Assembly: GCA_963729295.1 (NCBI GenBank) | Contig: CAVSNJ010000028.1 | Coordinates: forward strand, 1 to 64,000 | Direction: 5' to 3' | DNA from: DATJLY01 sp963729295 | GTDB lineage: Bacteria; Pseudomonadota; Alphaproteobacteria; ATCC43930; CGMCC-115725 | Length of the DNA stretch: 64,000 nucleotides | Part shown: piece by piece, positions 42,507 through 53,046 of the stretch | Position numbering within the stretch: the stretch's first letter is position 1 | Layout of the letters: each line of letters opens with the position of its first letter | Notes under the pieces: generated by a model | What the model saw: only the letters and a program-made list of their open reading frames with translations | Database searches by the model: none | Told to the model about the DNA's origin: nothing | Position numbers and translations under genes: made by a program

Positions 42507-43778
42507 TTAGAAGAGGGCGATGGCGATCGCGACGCCCGCCGCGGCCAGCAGCACGAGAGCGCCGGAGGCCGCGGCAAGTTTTCGCGCGCCGCCGAAGGCC
42601 ATCGCATAAGCCGCGACGATGGCGTTGTTCGACGCGATGGCAATCAGAATCGCCTCGGCCAACGCGCCGTTCGGGAGCGACGCGATGCCGCCCTGGGCGA
42701 GGCTCAAGACGAAGGGGTTGATGTCGGAAACGCCGATCACGGCGGCGAGGAACTCGAGGCCGGCCCGGCCATACTGCGCCGACACCCAGGCCGACAGCAG
42801 CGACACGCCGACGAAGAGGGCGGCGAAGATCGCGGCGGTGCCGAGCTCGAGCGGGTTGCGCGACGGCTCGGATTTGGCCGGCGCGCCGCCACGCGCGCGG
42901 ACGACGCGATAGGCGACAAGCGCGAGCGCGATCGCCACCGCCGAAAGCGCCACGAGCGGCGGCGCGATGATCTTCGCCAGCGCCAGGTTGAACACCGCGA
43001 CGATGGCGATGATGCGCAGATACATGACGCCGGCCGCGAGCACGATCCCGACCTGCGCCATGCCGGCGGTTTCCGGCTCGGCGCGAACGCCGCGCGCCAG
43101 CACCACGGTCGTCGCCGTCGAGGAATAGAGCCCGCCCAGGAACGCCATCGCGAGCTCGCTCCTGCCGCCGGCGAAGAAGCGCTGCAGCAGGTAGCTGACA
43201 TAGGAGATGGTGCAGACCGCGAGCAGCGCGAGCCAGGCCTCGCGCGGCGTGATCGCGGTGAGCGTCGTGACGCGCTCGTTCGGCAGCAGCGGCAGCACGA
43301 TCCCGGTCAGGATCAGGAACTGCGCCAGCGTGATGATCTCGCGGAGCTCGACCCGGCGCGCGAGATCGTGAAGCCGCGCGCGCCCGGTGAAGAGCAGGAC
43401 GGCGACCACGGTCGTTCCGACCGCGACCCAATGCGGCAGCGCCAGCGCGATCGCGCCCAAGAGATAGGCGTGGACGTTCAGGAGCGGCGCGAGGATGCCG
43501 ACATTGGGGCGTCCCTCCTCGTCGCGCTCGCCCATGTGGTCGCGGTAATAGGCGAAGAGCCACGCGCCGAGGACGAGAAGCCCGGCCGTGAACGGCAGCA
43601 AAGACTTCGGATCGAGCGCGTAGAAGAGCCCGCCGCCCAACGCGAGCAGCGGAAATGTGCGGATGCCGCCGGGCCGCGTCTCGCCGGCGCGCAGGTAGAA
43701 ATCCTCGAACGCGAGGCCGAGGAAGAAGGCGAGCCCCAACAACAGGGCGATGTTCTCGGCCAGCGGCACGCCCGTCAT
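42507..43778 (-). CDS. MgtC/SapB family membrane protein with DUF4010
   Basis: A 423-residue polytopic protein with about 11 hydrophobic spans. The N-terminal part resembles MgtC (LLLGLAFFLGLAFEDFYLRAGETRPGGIRTFPLLALGGGL). The long C-terminal part is DUF4010 (LAMAFLGGLYSSTATTVVLARG, ASNNAIVAAYAMAFGG). It may be involved in Mg2+ or intracellular adaptation by family analogy, but its transport activity is unproven. ATG 43778 is divergent from PPK2, 43 bases away. Confidence 0.83.
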   Translation of the reverse strand: MTGVPLAENIALLLGLAFFLGLAFEDFYLRAGETRPGGIRTFPLLALGGGLFYALDPKSLLPFTAGLLVLGAWLFAYYRDHMGERDEEGRPNVGILAPLLNVHAYLLGAIALALPHWVAVGTTVVAVLLFTGRARLHDLARRVELREIITLAQFLILTGIVLPLLPNERVTTLTAITPREAWLALLAVCTISYVSYLLQRFFAGGRSELAMAFLGGLYSSTATTVVLARGVRAEPETAGMAQVGIVLAAGVMYLRIIAIVAVFNLALAKIIAPPLVALSAVAIALALVAYRVVRARGGAPAKSEPSRNPLELGTAAIFAALFVGVSLLSAWVSAQYGRAGLEFLAAVIGVSDINPFVLSLAQGGIASLPNGALAEAILIAIASNNAIVAAYAMAFGGARKLAAASGALVLLAAAGVAIAIALF

Positions 43779-43821
43779 GGCGCCAGTTTCATTCGCGCGC
43801 GGTTTCTTTACAATCGCCGCC

Positions 43822-44672
43822 ATGCGCTTCCGCGACAAATTCGTGGTGAAGCCCGGGCGCCGGGTCCGGCTTGCCGAGATCGATCCCGGCGACACGGGCC
43901 ATTACGCATCGGCCGACGCCGCGAAGGACGAGACCGAGGAATGCCGCGCGCGCCTCGCCAAGCGCCAGCCGCTGCTCTGGGCCGAGCACAAGCGCTCGGT
44001 CGCTGATCGTGCTGCAGGGGATGGATGCGAGCGGCAAGGACGGCGTCGTCAACCACGTGCTGAGCGCGCTCAATCCGCACGGCGCCAAGGTCGTGAGCTT
44101 CGGCGTGCCGACGGCGGCGGAACGGGATCACGATTTCCTGTGGCGCATCCATCCGCACGCGCCGGCAAAAGGCGAGATCGCGGTCTTCAACCGCTCGCAC
44201 TACGAGGACGTGCTCGTGCCGCGCGCCCACAAACTCATCGACAAGCATGCCCGCCAGGCACGCTATGCGCAGATCCGCGCGTTCGAGGAGGGGCTCGCCG
44301 ACGCCGATACGCTCATCCTCAAATTCATGCTGCACATCAGCGAGGAAGAGCAGCTTCGGCGCTTCGCCGCCCGGCTCGACGACCCGCACCGCAACTGGAA
44401 GATCAGCGAGGGCGATTACGCCGAGCGCGCCTATCTGGGACGACTATATGGGCGCCTTCGAGGAAGCGCTCGCCGCCACCAGCGCGAAGCGCGCGCCGTG
44501 GTTCGTCATTCCGGCGGACCACAAATGGTTCCGCAACCTCGCCGTCTCGCAGATCATCGCCGACGCGGTCGAGGAGCTGCCGATGGCCTATCCGAAGCCC
44601 GCGGTCGATCTCGCGCTCATCCGCCGCAAATACCATCGCGCGCTGAAAGAGGAAAAGCGCGGCAAGCGGTAG
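43822..44672 (+). CDS. ppk2: Polyphosphate kinase 2, read with two +1 frameshifts
   Basis: Three frames together give a full PPK2 of about 282 residues. ATG 43822 leads to EECRARLAKRQPLLWAEHKRS. After a shift near 43996 come Walker A GMDASGKDGVVNHVL, FNRSHYEDVLVPR and the lid region DDPHRNWKISEGDYAERA. After a shift near 44433 come WDDYMGAFEEALAATSAKRAPW and VIPADHKWFRN. The first shift is cured by removing one G (TCGGTCG); the second is less clear (one base extra or two missing). It makes or uses polyphosphate with nucleotides. Error is likelier than decay. Confidence 0.78.
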
Positions 44673-44785
44673 AGTTCGTTTGAGCGACGCGGAAGCGCAA
44701 GCACCTCTCCCCACCGGGGAGAAGGTTTCTGTTTCCAAGCGGATGGATCGCCCTCGACGCGCCGCGCCCCAGCATCTTTTCCATT

Positions 44786-44869
44786 GCGTCATGCGCGGGC
44801 TTGTCCCGCGCATCCACGTGTTGGAGCCGCCGCAGACGAAACGCGGCCGGGACAAGCCCGGCCATGACG
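44786..44869. repeat. Dispersed inverted repeat between ppk2 and eno
   Basis: GCGTCATGCGCGGGCTTGTC and, after a spacer, GGGACAAGCCCGGCCATGACG form long imperfect inverted arms. This second repeat family (CATGCGCGGGCTTGTCCCGCG type) is common in alphaproteobacteria. It lies in the 200-bp gap between convergent genes, where it could also stop transcription. A shorter hairpin (CTCCCCACCGGGGAG) lies at about 44707-44721. Confidence 0.75.
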
Positions 44870-44881
44870 TTCTCGGAAGGA

Positions 44882-46159
44882 TCAGCGCGCGAGCGCGGCG
44901 CGGCCGGGATAGCGCGCCGACGGGCCCAGCTGCTCCTCGATGCGGATCAGTTGGTTGTATTTCGCGAGCCGGTCGGAGCGCGCGAGCGAGCCCGTCTTGA
45001 TGAGGCCGCAATTGGTCGCGACCGCGAAGTCGGCGATGAAGGAATCCTCGGTCTCGCCCGAACGGTGCGAGACGACGCAGCGGTATCCGGCGCGGTGCGC
45101 GATCGCGACCGCATCGAGCGTCTCGGTGAGCGTGCCGATCTGATTGAGCTTGATGAGGACGGCGTTGGCGATGCCCTTCTTGATGCCGTCCGCGATGCGC
45201 GCGGGGTTGGTGACGAAATTGTCGTCGGCGACGAGCTGAAGCGTCGCGCCCAGCGCGCGCGTCAGCGCGATCCAGCCGGCCTCGTCGTCCTCGGCCATGC
45301 CGTCCTCGATCGAGACGATCGGATAGCGCTTCGCCAGATCCTCGTAGAACCGGATGATGCCGGCGGCATCGAGCGTCTTCTTCTCGCCTTCGAGCACGTA
45401 GCGCCCGTTTTTGTAGAACTCGCTCGCGGCCGGATCGAGCGCCAGCGCCACCTGCTCGCCCGGGCGATATCCCGCCGCCTCGATCGCGCCGACGATGAAG
45501 CCCAAGGCCGCATCGGCCGAGGCGAGGTTCGGCGCGAAGCCGCCCTCGTCGCCGACATTGGTGTTGTGGCCGGCATCGTGCAGGCGCTTCTTCAGGGTCT
45601 GGAAGATTTCGCTGCCGATGCGCACCGCCTCGGCGAGCGACGGCGCGCCCACCGGCACGATCATGAATTCCTGGAGGTCGATCGGGTTGTCGGCATGGAC
45701 GCCGCCATTGACGATGTTCATCATCGGCACCGGCAAGGTCGCGGCGCTGGTGCCGCCGATATAGCGATAGAGCGGCAGGCCCAGATCCGCCGCCGCCGCG
45801 CGCGCGGTCGCAAGGCTCACGCCCAGGATGGCGTTGGCGCCGAGGCGCGCCTTGTTGGGCGTGCCGTCGAGCGCGATGAGGGCGCGGTCGAGCGCCTCCT
45901 GATCCGTCGCGTCATAGCCGCCGAGCGCATCGAAGATCTCGCCGTTGACCGCCTCGACCGCGCGCTTCACGCCCTTCCCTTGGAAGCGCGCCTTATCGCC
46001 GTCGCGCAATTCGACGGCCTCGTGCGTGCCGGTCGAGGCGCCCGACGGCACGGCGGCGCGGCCCAAAACGCCGCTTTCGAGCGTGACGTCGACTTCGACC
46101 GTGGGATTGCCGCGGCTGTCGAGAATTTCGCGCGCGTGGATGTCGATGATGTCGCTCAT
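44882..46159 (-). CDS. eno: Enolase
   Basis: A 425-residue glycolytic enzyme interconverting 2-phosphoglycerate and PEP. It is complete, with GASTGTHEAVELRD, MNIVNGGVHADN, EFMIVP, the Mg ligands in SIEDGMAEDD and DDNFVTNP, the catalytic Lys in LIKLNQIGT and SHRSGETEDSFIADFAV. ATG 46159 lies 3 bases after the kdsA stop. Confidence 0.96.
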   Translation of the reverse strand: MSDIIDIHAREILDSRGNPTVEVDVTLESGVLGRAAVPSGASTGTHEAVELRDGDKARFQGKGVKRAVEAVNGEIFDALGGYDATDQEALDRALIALDGTPNKARLGANAILGVSLATARAAAADLGLPLYRYIGGTSAATLPVPMMNIVNGGVHADNPIDLQEFMIVPVGAPSLAEAVRIGSEIFQTLKKRLHDAGHNTNVGDEGGFAPNLASADAALGFIVGAIEAAGYRPGEQVALALDPAASEFYKNGRYVLEGEKKTLDAAGIIRFYEDLAKRYPIVSIEDGMAEDDEAGWIALTRALGATLQLVADDNFVTNPARIADGIKKGIANAVLIKLNQIGTLTETLDAVAIAHRAGYRCVVSHRSGETEDSFIADFAVATNCGLIKTGSLARSDRLAKYNQLIRIEEQLGPSARYPGRAALAR

Positions 46160-46162
46160 GCG

Positions 46163-47005
46163 TCACTCGGGACCGATGGGCCGCGCCTTCGCGATCCGGT
46201 CGAAGGCGACGAGCGTTTCGAGCAGCGCCGGCATGTCCTTGAGCTTCACCATGTTGGGCCCGTCCGACGGCGCGCGGTCCGGGTCCTGATGCGTTTCCAT
46301 GAAGACGGCGGCGACGCCGACTGCGACCGCGGCGCGCGCCAGCACCGGCACGTGCGCGCGCTCGCCGCCGCTCTTGTCGCCCTGCCCGCCCGGCTGCTGC
46401 ACCGAGTGCGTTGCGTCGAACACGACGGGATAGCCCGTCGCGCGCAGCACCGGGAGCGAGCGCATGTCGGAGACGAGCGTGTTGTAGCCGAAGCTCGCGC
46501 CGCGCTCGCACAGAAGGATGCGCTCGTTGCCGGAGCTCGCGACTTTTTGCGCCACGTTCTTCATGTCCCACGGGGCGAGGAACTGGCCCTTCTTGATGTT
46601 GATGGCGCGGCCGGTCTTGGCGGCGGCGACGAGAAGATCGGTCTGGCGGCACAGGAAGGCCGGGATCTGCAACACATCGACCGCCTCGGCGACGGGCGCG
46701 CATTGCTCCGGCAGATGGACATCGGTCAGCACCGGGCAGCCATAGCGCTCGCGCACCTCGGCGAGGATGGGCAGGCCCGCGTCGAGACCGATGCCGCGCG
46801 CGCCCTCGAGCGCGGTGCGGTTCGCCTTGTCGAACGAGGTCTTGTAGATGAGGCCGACGCCCGCCCTGGCCGCGAGCTCGACCAGCGCATGGCTCATCTC
46901 GAGCGCGTGGCTCCGGCTTTCGAGCGCGCACGGGCCCGCGATCAGCGTGAGCGGACGGTCGTTGCCGATGGCGAGCGTGCCGATCGTGACGGTGCGGTCA
47001 ATCAT
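46163..47005 (-). CDS. kdsA: 3-deoxy-8-phosphooctulonate (KDO-8-P) synthase
   Basis: A 280-residue aldolase condensing PEP with arabinose-5-phosphate for the lipopolysaccharide inner core. Motifs seen: IAGPCALESRSHAL, YKTSFDKANRT, DVLQIPAFLCRQTDLL, NIKKGQFLAPWDMKN, FDATHSVQQPGG. ATG 47005 (MIDRTV) is preferred over an upstream codon at 47020. KDO shows an LPS-bearing Gram-negative. Same operon as pyrG and eno. Confidence 0.94.
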   Translation of the reverse strand: MIDRTVTIGTLAIGNDRPLTLIAGPCALESRSHALEMSHALVELAARAGVGLIYKTSFDKANRTALEGARGIGLDAGLPILAEVRERYGCPVLTDVHLPEQCAPVAEAVDVLQIPAFLCRQTDLLVAAAKTGRAINIKKGQFLAPWDMKNVAQKVASSGNERILLCERGASFGYNTLVSDMRSLPVLRATGYPVVFDATHSVQQPGGQGDKSGGERAHVPVLARAAVAVGVAAVFMETHQDPDRAPSDGPNMVKLKDMPALLETLVAFDRIAKARPIGPE

Positions 47006-47041
47006 GCGGCATCCTAACAACTTTGGCCGGCACGCGCCCGC

Positions 47042-47431
47042 TCAATGCTGCGAGCGCGAGCGGCGGCGGTATTCCTCGATCTCGCCCAGCATGTGCTCGC
47101 CCATGCGGCGGATCTGGTCGCGATCGAGCCGCTTCACCTCGCGCTTCAGCGCCTCGGCGAGCGTCCGCATCTCCTCGACGACGCGCTCGATCGGCACCTC
47201 CTCGCGGCGCAGCGCGAGCTCGGACTCGATGTCGTTGGCGATCTTCTGCAACTCCCAGTTCCGCACATCGGCGCACCAGATGCGGTAGGTCTCGACCCAG
47301 CGGTCCTTCAATTCGGCGGCCGGAACCGCGGCCAGGCCGCGCCCGCGCTTCAGATAATCCTCGGTGCGGTCGAGCGCCTGGCTGCGCGAGTAGGAGCGGA
47401 TCTCGGCGTTGATTTTTGCGTCGTCGCTCAA
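47042..47431 (-). CDS. Conserved hypothetical protein between pyrG and kdsA
   Basis: A soluble, highly charged helical protein of 129 residues (SRSQALDRTEDYLKRGRGL, RWVETYRIWCADVRNWELQKIANDIESELALR, MRTLAEALKREVKRLDRDQI). TTG 47431 is proposed as start because GGGAG lies 6 bases upstream; the ATG at 47437 touches that site directly. The pyrG stop is 10 bases away, so it is cotranscribed. No function is known to me. Confidence 0.65.
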   Translation of the reverse strand: MSDDAKINAEIRSYSRSQALDRTEDYLKRGRGLAAVPAAELKDRWVETYRIWCADVRNWELQKIANDIESELALRREEVPIERVVEEMRTLAEALKREVKRLDRDQIRRMGEHMLGEIEEYRRRSRSQH

Positions 47432-47441
47432 ACACATCTCC

Positions 47442-49070
<1,629 letters not shown>

Positions 49071-49132
49071 GGACTTCCACTGTAGCCCGCAGGACGCCCC
49101 AACGGAAGGACGAACCGCAACTCGGGGCGCGC

Positions 49133-49465
49133 CTATTTCGCGAGCGGCGCGGAGGGCGCGGCCGGTACGGCCGGCGCGGCCGGCGCCGGCGCGGAGGCGG
49201 GCGCGGAGGCGGGCTGATCGACCAGCGAGCGCGGTGCGCGCGAGTTCGCGGCCATCACCGCGAGCGTGATCGAGGTGGCGAAGAAGCACGCCGCCAGCAC
49301 GGCGGTGGTGCGCGTCAGGAGGTTCGCGGTCGAGCGCCCGGTCATGAAGCCCGACATGCCGCCGCCGCCCATGCCGAGCGCGCCGCCCTCACTCTTTTGC
49401 AACAGCACGACCGCGACGAGCGCGACCGCGATCATGAGATGAACGACGAGAACGACGGTAATCAT
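49133..49465 (-). CDS. secG: Preprotein translocase subunit SecG
   Basis: A 110-residue protein with two membrane spans (about residues 2-20 and 54-72) around the hallmark LLQKSEGGALGMGGGG and MTGRSTANLLTRTTAVLA. A Pro/Ala/Ser-rich tail follows, as usual in alphaproteobacteria. It assists SecYE in protein export. ATG 49465; the upstream part of the frame is spurious. Confidence 0.93.
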   Translation of the reverse strand: MITVVLVVHLMIAVALVAVVLLQKSEGGALGMGGGGMSGFMTGRSTANLLTRTTAVLAACFFATSITLAVMAANSRAPRSLVDQPASAPASAPAPAAPAVPAAPSAPLAK

Positions 49466-49582
49466 CGAGGGCGCGGTTCTAGCGAATCCGCCGCGCGAAT
49501 GCCAGCGCGGGATTGCTCGGCGCGCGGCGGGGCGGGCGTGGCGATCCCTTGACCGCGCACCGCCGCACCCGCATGATGATCG

Positions 49583-49751
49583 CGATGGTTCCCTTCGGGG
49601 ATTGAATGGGAACGCGGTGCGGACTCTCGGGTTCAAAGCCGCGGCTGCCCCCGCAACTGTAAGCGGCGAGCCGAGCGTCATTAGGCCACTGGCGAAAGCT
49701 GGGAAGGCGGCGCAAGGCGGAGACCCGCGAGCCAGGAGACCTGCCATCGGC
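49583..49751 (+). promoter_or_regulatory. Cobalamin (adenosylcobalamin-class) riboswitch
   Basis: The class motifs appear in order. A TGGTTCCC...GGGAAC P2-like arm comes first, then GCTGCCCCCGCAACTGTAAGCGG (conserved core, 49650-49672), GCCACTGGC...GCTGGGAAGGC (P6 region) and the B12 box region GAGCCAGGAGACCTGCC at 49729-49745. It lies about 120 bases upstream of a btuB-like gene. It should lower expression of btuB and the following genes when cobalamin is plentiful. The expression platform (49752-49871) was not resolved. Confidence 0.95.
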
Positions 49752-49871
49752 CGTGGTCACGCACGAACACGTTGGGCGGGGTGCACCGATGGAGATCAGG
49801 AGCCGTTTCTCGTCTGAGCGAAGCTCCGGGCTTTGGTTCGTGGTGACGCGTCGCGTTGCCACGAGGACCAC

Positions 49872-51839
49872 ATGCCCTGCTCCGTCGAACCTTCGGCGCG
49901 CCGCCGCGCGCTTGCGTTCCCGTCTCTTGGATTCGTCTGCTGTTCCTTCGCGTCATGGGCTTCGGCCCAAGGCGCCGCGCCGGCCGACACGTCGTCCGAT
50001 ATCGTCGTGACGGCGACGCGCCTGCCGACGCCCGCGAGCGAAGTCGCGAGCAGCGTCACCGTCATCACCGCCGACGATATCGCCGCGCAGGATGCGTCGA
50101 CCCTGCCGGACATGCTCGCCAATGTCCCGGGCGTCTCGATGGTGCAGACCGGCGGTCCCGGCGGCATCACGAACCTCTATATCCGCGGCACCAACGACAA
50201 CGACACGAAGGTGCTGATCGACGGCATCGACATGAGCGACCCGAGCTCGATCCAGGGGTCGTTCGATTTCGCGCATGTGCTGCTTTCCGATGTCGAGCGC
50301 ATCGAGGTTCTGCGCGGACCGCAGAGCGGCCTCTATGGCGGCGACGCCATCGGCGGCGTCGTCAACATCATCACGAAATCGGGCTCGGGACCGTTGAAGC
50401 TCACCGGCAGCATCGAGGGCGGCTCGTTCGACACGCTGAACGAGACCGTGGGCGCGAGCGGCTCGCAGGGGCGGCTGAGCTACGTCGTCGATTTCGGGCA
50501 CTTCAATGCCGGCGCGACGCCGGTGACGCCCGCCAACATCGTGCCGGCGGGACAATCCTATGTGAACGATTCCTACGACAACGAGACGGCGACGACCAAG
50601 CTCGGCTTCAAGGTCACCGACACTTTCGATTTGGGCTTCGTCGCGCGCTTGGTCAATTACACGCTCGACAGCCAGAACACCGTTCCCGAACCGCTTTCCG
50701 ATGTGAGCAACACGCGCCAGCTCTTCACGCGGACGACGGCGCATCTTGTCAGCTTCGGCGGGCGCCTCGATCAGACGATCGGCATCGGCTACACCGACTA
50801 TCACAACACCTATCTCGATCCGAACTATTCCTCGCCCGAGGCCTTCCCGCCCAATCCCTACGATTTCAGCGGCGACCGCCTCAAATTCGACTGGCAGGGC
50901 AACGTCACGCTCGCTGCGGGCGAGGTCGCGACCCTGGGCGCCGAGCACGAGCTCGACCGCACGGCCGCGGCGAACACGGGCGCGCCGAACCTCGCGGCGG
51001 AGAACACGACCGATTCAGGCTATGCGCAGCTGCAATCGAGCATCGCCGAGCAAATTTTCAACACGGCGAGCGTGCGCTACGACGTGAATTCGCAGTTCGG
51101 CGGCAAGGCTACGTTCCGCGAGGCACCGGCCTATCTCATCGCGGCGACCGGCACCAAGCTCAAGGCGAGCGTCGGCACCGGGTTCAACCCGCCGTCGCTG
51201 GTCGAGCTGTACGAGAATTTTCCCGGCTTCGGTTTCTTCGGCAATCCGAACCTGCGGCCCGAGACGAGCCTCGGCTATGACGCCGGCTTCGAGCAGGCGG
51301 CGCTCGACAAGCGCGTCTCGTTCGGCGCCACATATTTCCGCAACGACATCAAGAACCTCATCGACACCAACGCGCTCGGCACGAGCTACGCCAATATCGG
51401 CAAGGCCACGACCTACGGCGTCGAGAGCTTCGTCTCCTACAAGCCGATCGATGCGCTCTCGCTCCGCGCCGACTACACCTATACGCTGGCCGAGGACGAC
51501 ATCCTCCACGAGGAGCTGGAGCGCCGCCCCAAGAACAAGGCCAGCCTCGAAGGGACATGGCAAGTGACCGCGGCCGCGTCCCTTACCTCGACTGTGCTCT
51601 ATGTCGGCCCGGACTTGGATTTCAACCGCGCCGGAACGGCGAGCGACCTGCCCGCCAACGGCTATGTGCAGGTGAACGTCGCCGGAAACTATGATCTGGG
51701 ACATGGGCTGACAGCCTTCGCGCGAATCAATAACCTGCTCGACCGGCATTACCGGGCCCCGCTCGGCTTCGAGCGGCCCGGCCTCGGCGCATTCGCCGGC
51801 GTGCGCGTCGCCTTCGACACCGGGATCGGCGGGCGGTGA
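49872..51839 (+). CDS. btuB: TonB-dependent vitamin B12 receptor BtuB-like
   Basis: A 655-residue outer-membrane receptor. The signal peptide (ending ASAQ) is followed by a TonB-box-like SDIVVTATR, the plug domain (VTVITADDIAAQDASTLPDMLANVPGVS, VLIDGIDMSDPS, RIEVLRGPQSGLYGGDAIGGVVNIITK) and a 22-strand-type barrel ending GVRVAFDTGIGGR. ATG 49872 has GAGGA 5 bases upstream. Together with the riboswitch this is strong evidence for cobalamin or cobinamide uptake driven by TonB. Confidence 0.93.
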   Translation: MPCSVEPSARRRALAFPSLGFVCCSFASWASAQGAAPADTSSDIVVTATRLPTPASEVASSVTVITADDIAAQDASTLPDMLANVPGVSMVQTGGPGGITNLYIRGTNDNDTKVLIDGIDMSDPSSIQGSFDFAHVLLSDVERIEVLRGPQSGLYGGDAIGGVVNIITKSGSGPLKLTGSIEGGSFDTLNETVGASGSQGRLSYVVDFGHFNAGATPVTPANIVPAGQSYVNDSYDNETATTKLGFKVTDTFDLGFVARLVNYTLDSQNTVPEPLSDVSNTRQLFTRTTAHLVSFGGRLDQTIGIGYTDYHNTYLDPNYSSPEAFPPNPYDFSGDRLKFDWQGNVTLAAGEVATLGAEHELDRTAAANTGAPNLAAENTTDSGYAQLQSSIAEQIFNTASVRYDVNSQFGGKATFREAPAYLIAATGTKLKASVGTGFNPPSLVELYENFPGFGFFGNPNLRPETSLGYDAGFEQAALDKRVSFGATYFRNDIKNLIDTNALGTSYANIGKATTYGVESFVSYKPIDALSLRADYTYTLAEDDILHEELERRPKNKASLEGTWQVTAAASLTSTVLYVGPDLDFNRAGTASDLPANGYVQVNVAGNYDLGHGLTAFARINNLLDRHYRAPLGFERPGLGAFAGVRVAFDTGIGGR

Positions 51840-51849
51840 GGGAGGGATC

Positions 51850-52431
51850 ATGACAGGGGCGGAGAAGCCCGCGCGGATCGTCGATCCCGATGGCGCCACC
51901 ATCGAAGTCTTTCCGCTGCCGACCGACGAGGCGAGCCTTCTCGAGCTCATGCGCGACCTGTTCCAGAACCATTGGCGCGACATCACCTTCGGGCCGATGG
52001 TGCAGGGCGCCGCCTGGGAGATGCGGGCGGCCGCGGCGCCCGAGAAGATCGCCATGTTCGACGGCTATCTCACGGTGACGTTCGGCGTGCCGCATTTCCA
52101 CATCTGCATCGGCGAGCACAAGGGACCGCACAACAACCGCGTGTCGCCCGAGCTCGCGCATCACCGCCGCACCGCGCGCGCGGAAATGTACCGGCGCTTG
52201 ACGCGGGCCGGCACGCCGGTCTCGTGGGGCGTACGCCTCTACAACGGCAAGAACGAGCAGCAGATCACGGTGCTGCTGCCCAATCCCTTCCTTAATCGCG
52301 AGACCGACAAGGTGTTGAAGAAGCCGGAGTGGGAACGCCTCGAATTGTGGGACCGGCTGCGCGCGCGCTGGTTCGGCCTGACCGAGCCAGATCCGTTCGA
52401 CCGGTCCGGCACCGGCTTCCGCCATGAATGA
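51850..52431 (+). CDS. Conserved hypothetical protein in the B12-regulated unit
   Basis: A 193-residue soluble protein without signal peptide. Conserved-looking blocks are LLELMRDLFQNHWRDITFGPMVQGAAWEM, GVPHFHICIGEHKG with its His/Cys/His cluster, and HHRRTARAEMYR. The His-rich core suggests a metal or tetrapyrrole site, but no function is known to me. It starts 10 bases after btuB and overlaps the next frame, so it is under the same riboswitch and may act in cobalamin handling. Confidence 0.7.
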   Translation: MTGAEKPARIVDPDGATIEVFPLPTDEASLLELMRDLFQNHWRDITFGPMVQGAAWEMRAAAAPEKIAMFDGYLTVTFGVPHFHICIGEHKGPHNNRVSPELAHHRRTARAEMYRRLTRAGTPVSWGVRLYNGKNEQQITVLLPNPFLNRETDKVLKKPEWERLELWDRLRARWFGLTEPDPFDRSGTGFRHE

Positions 52432-52453
52432 ATTTCCGCATCGGAGCAGTGAC

Positions 52454-53030
52454 ATGCAACAGACCAATCGCTTTCCGCATCTGTCCGGCCGGCAGCGCGC
52501 GCTGTGGCTGGCGCTGCTCGTCGCCGCGAGCATTGCCTTCACGCTCGGCCTCGCCTGCGCCATGCCGTTTGCGGGCCTCGGCGCGGCGGCTGCCATGACT
52601 TTGCCGCGGCGCGACGCGCTCTGTCTCACCGGCGCGGCGTGGCTCGCCAACCAGATCGTCGGCTTCGCCGTTCCTCTCCTATCCCGCGACCGCCGACACG
52701 ATCGTGTGGGGCGTCGTGCTCGGCCTCGTCGCCCTGCTCACGACCTTGGCCGCGCAGGACCTTGTCGGGCGGCTCTCGCGGAACGGCGTGGTCGCCGTCG
52801 CGCTCGCGAGCTTTGCCGGCGCCTTCCTCGTCTATGAAGGCGCTCTGTTCCTCGTCTCCGCCACGCTGCTCGGCGGCACCGAGGATTTCGTGCCGGCGAT
52901 CGTGGCCTACATCCTCGCGCTCAACGCCGGCGCCTTCGTCGGATTGCTGGCGCTGCATCGGCTCGGGATCGCCATCGGCCTCGCGGCGAAGCCCCCGCTC
53001 CGGCATCTTGCGCCGGAACGGCCCGCCTGA
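52454..53030 (+). CDS. Membrane protein in the B12-regulated unit, read with one +1 frameshift
   Basis: Two frames join near 52673 into a protein of about 191 residues with five to six hydrophobic segments (LWLALLVAASIAFTLGLACA, DALCLTGAAWLANQIVGFAV, TIVWGVVLGLVALLTTLAAQ, VVAVALASFAGAFLVYEGALF). Removing one C (GTTCCTC to GTTCTC) restores the frame. ATG 52454 has GGAGC 7 bases upstream. Size and topology recall small substrate-binding membrane components, but I recognise no family. Position suggests a role in cobalamin or cobalt uptake. Confidence 0.65.
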
Positions 53031-53046
53031 TCCGACCCGATCGTCG

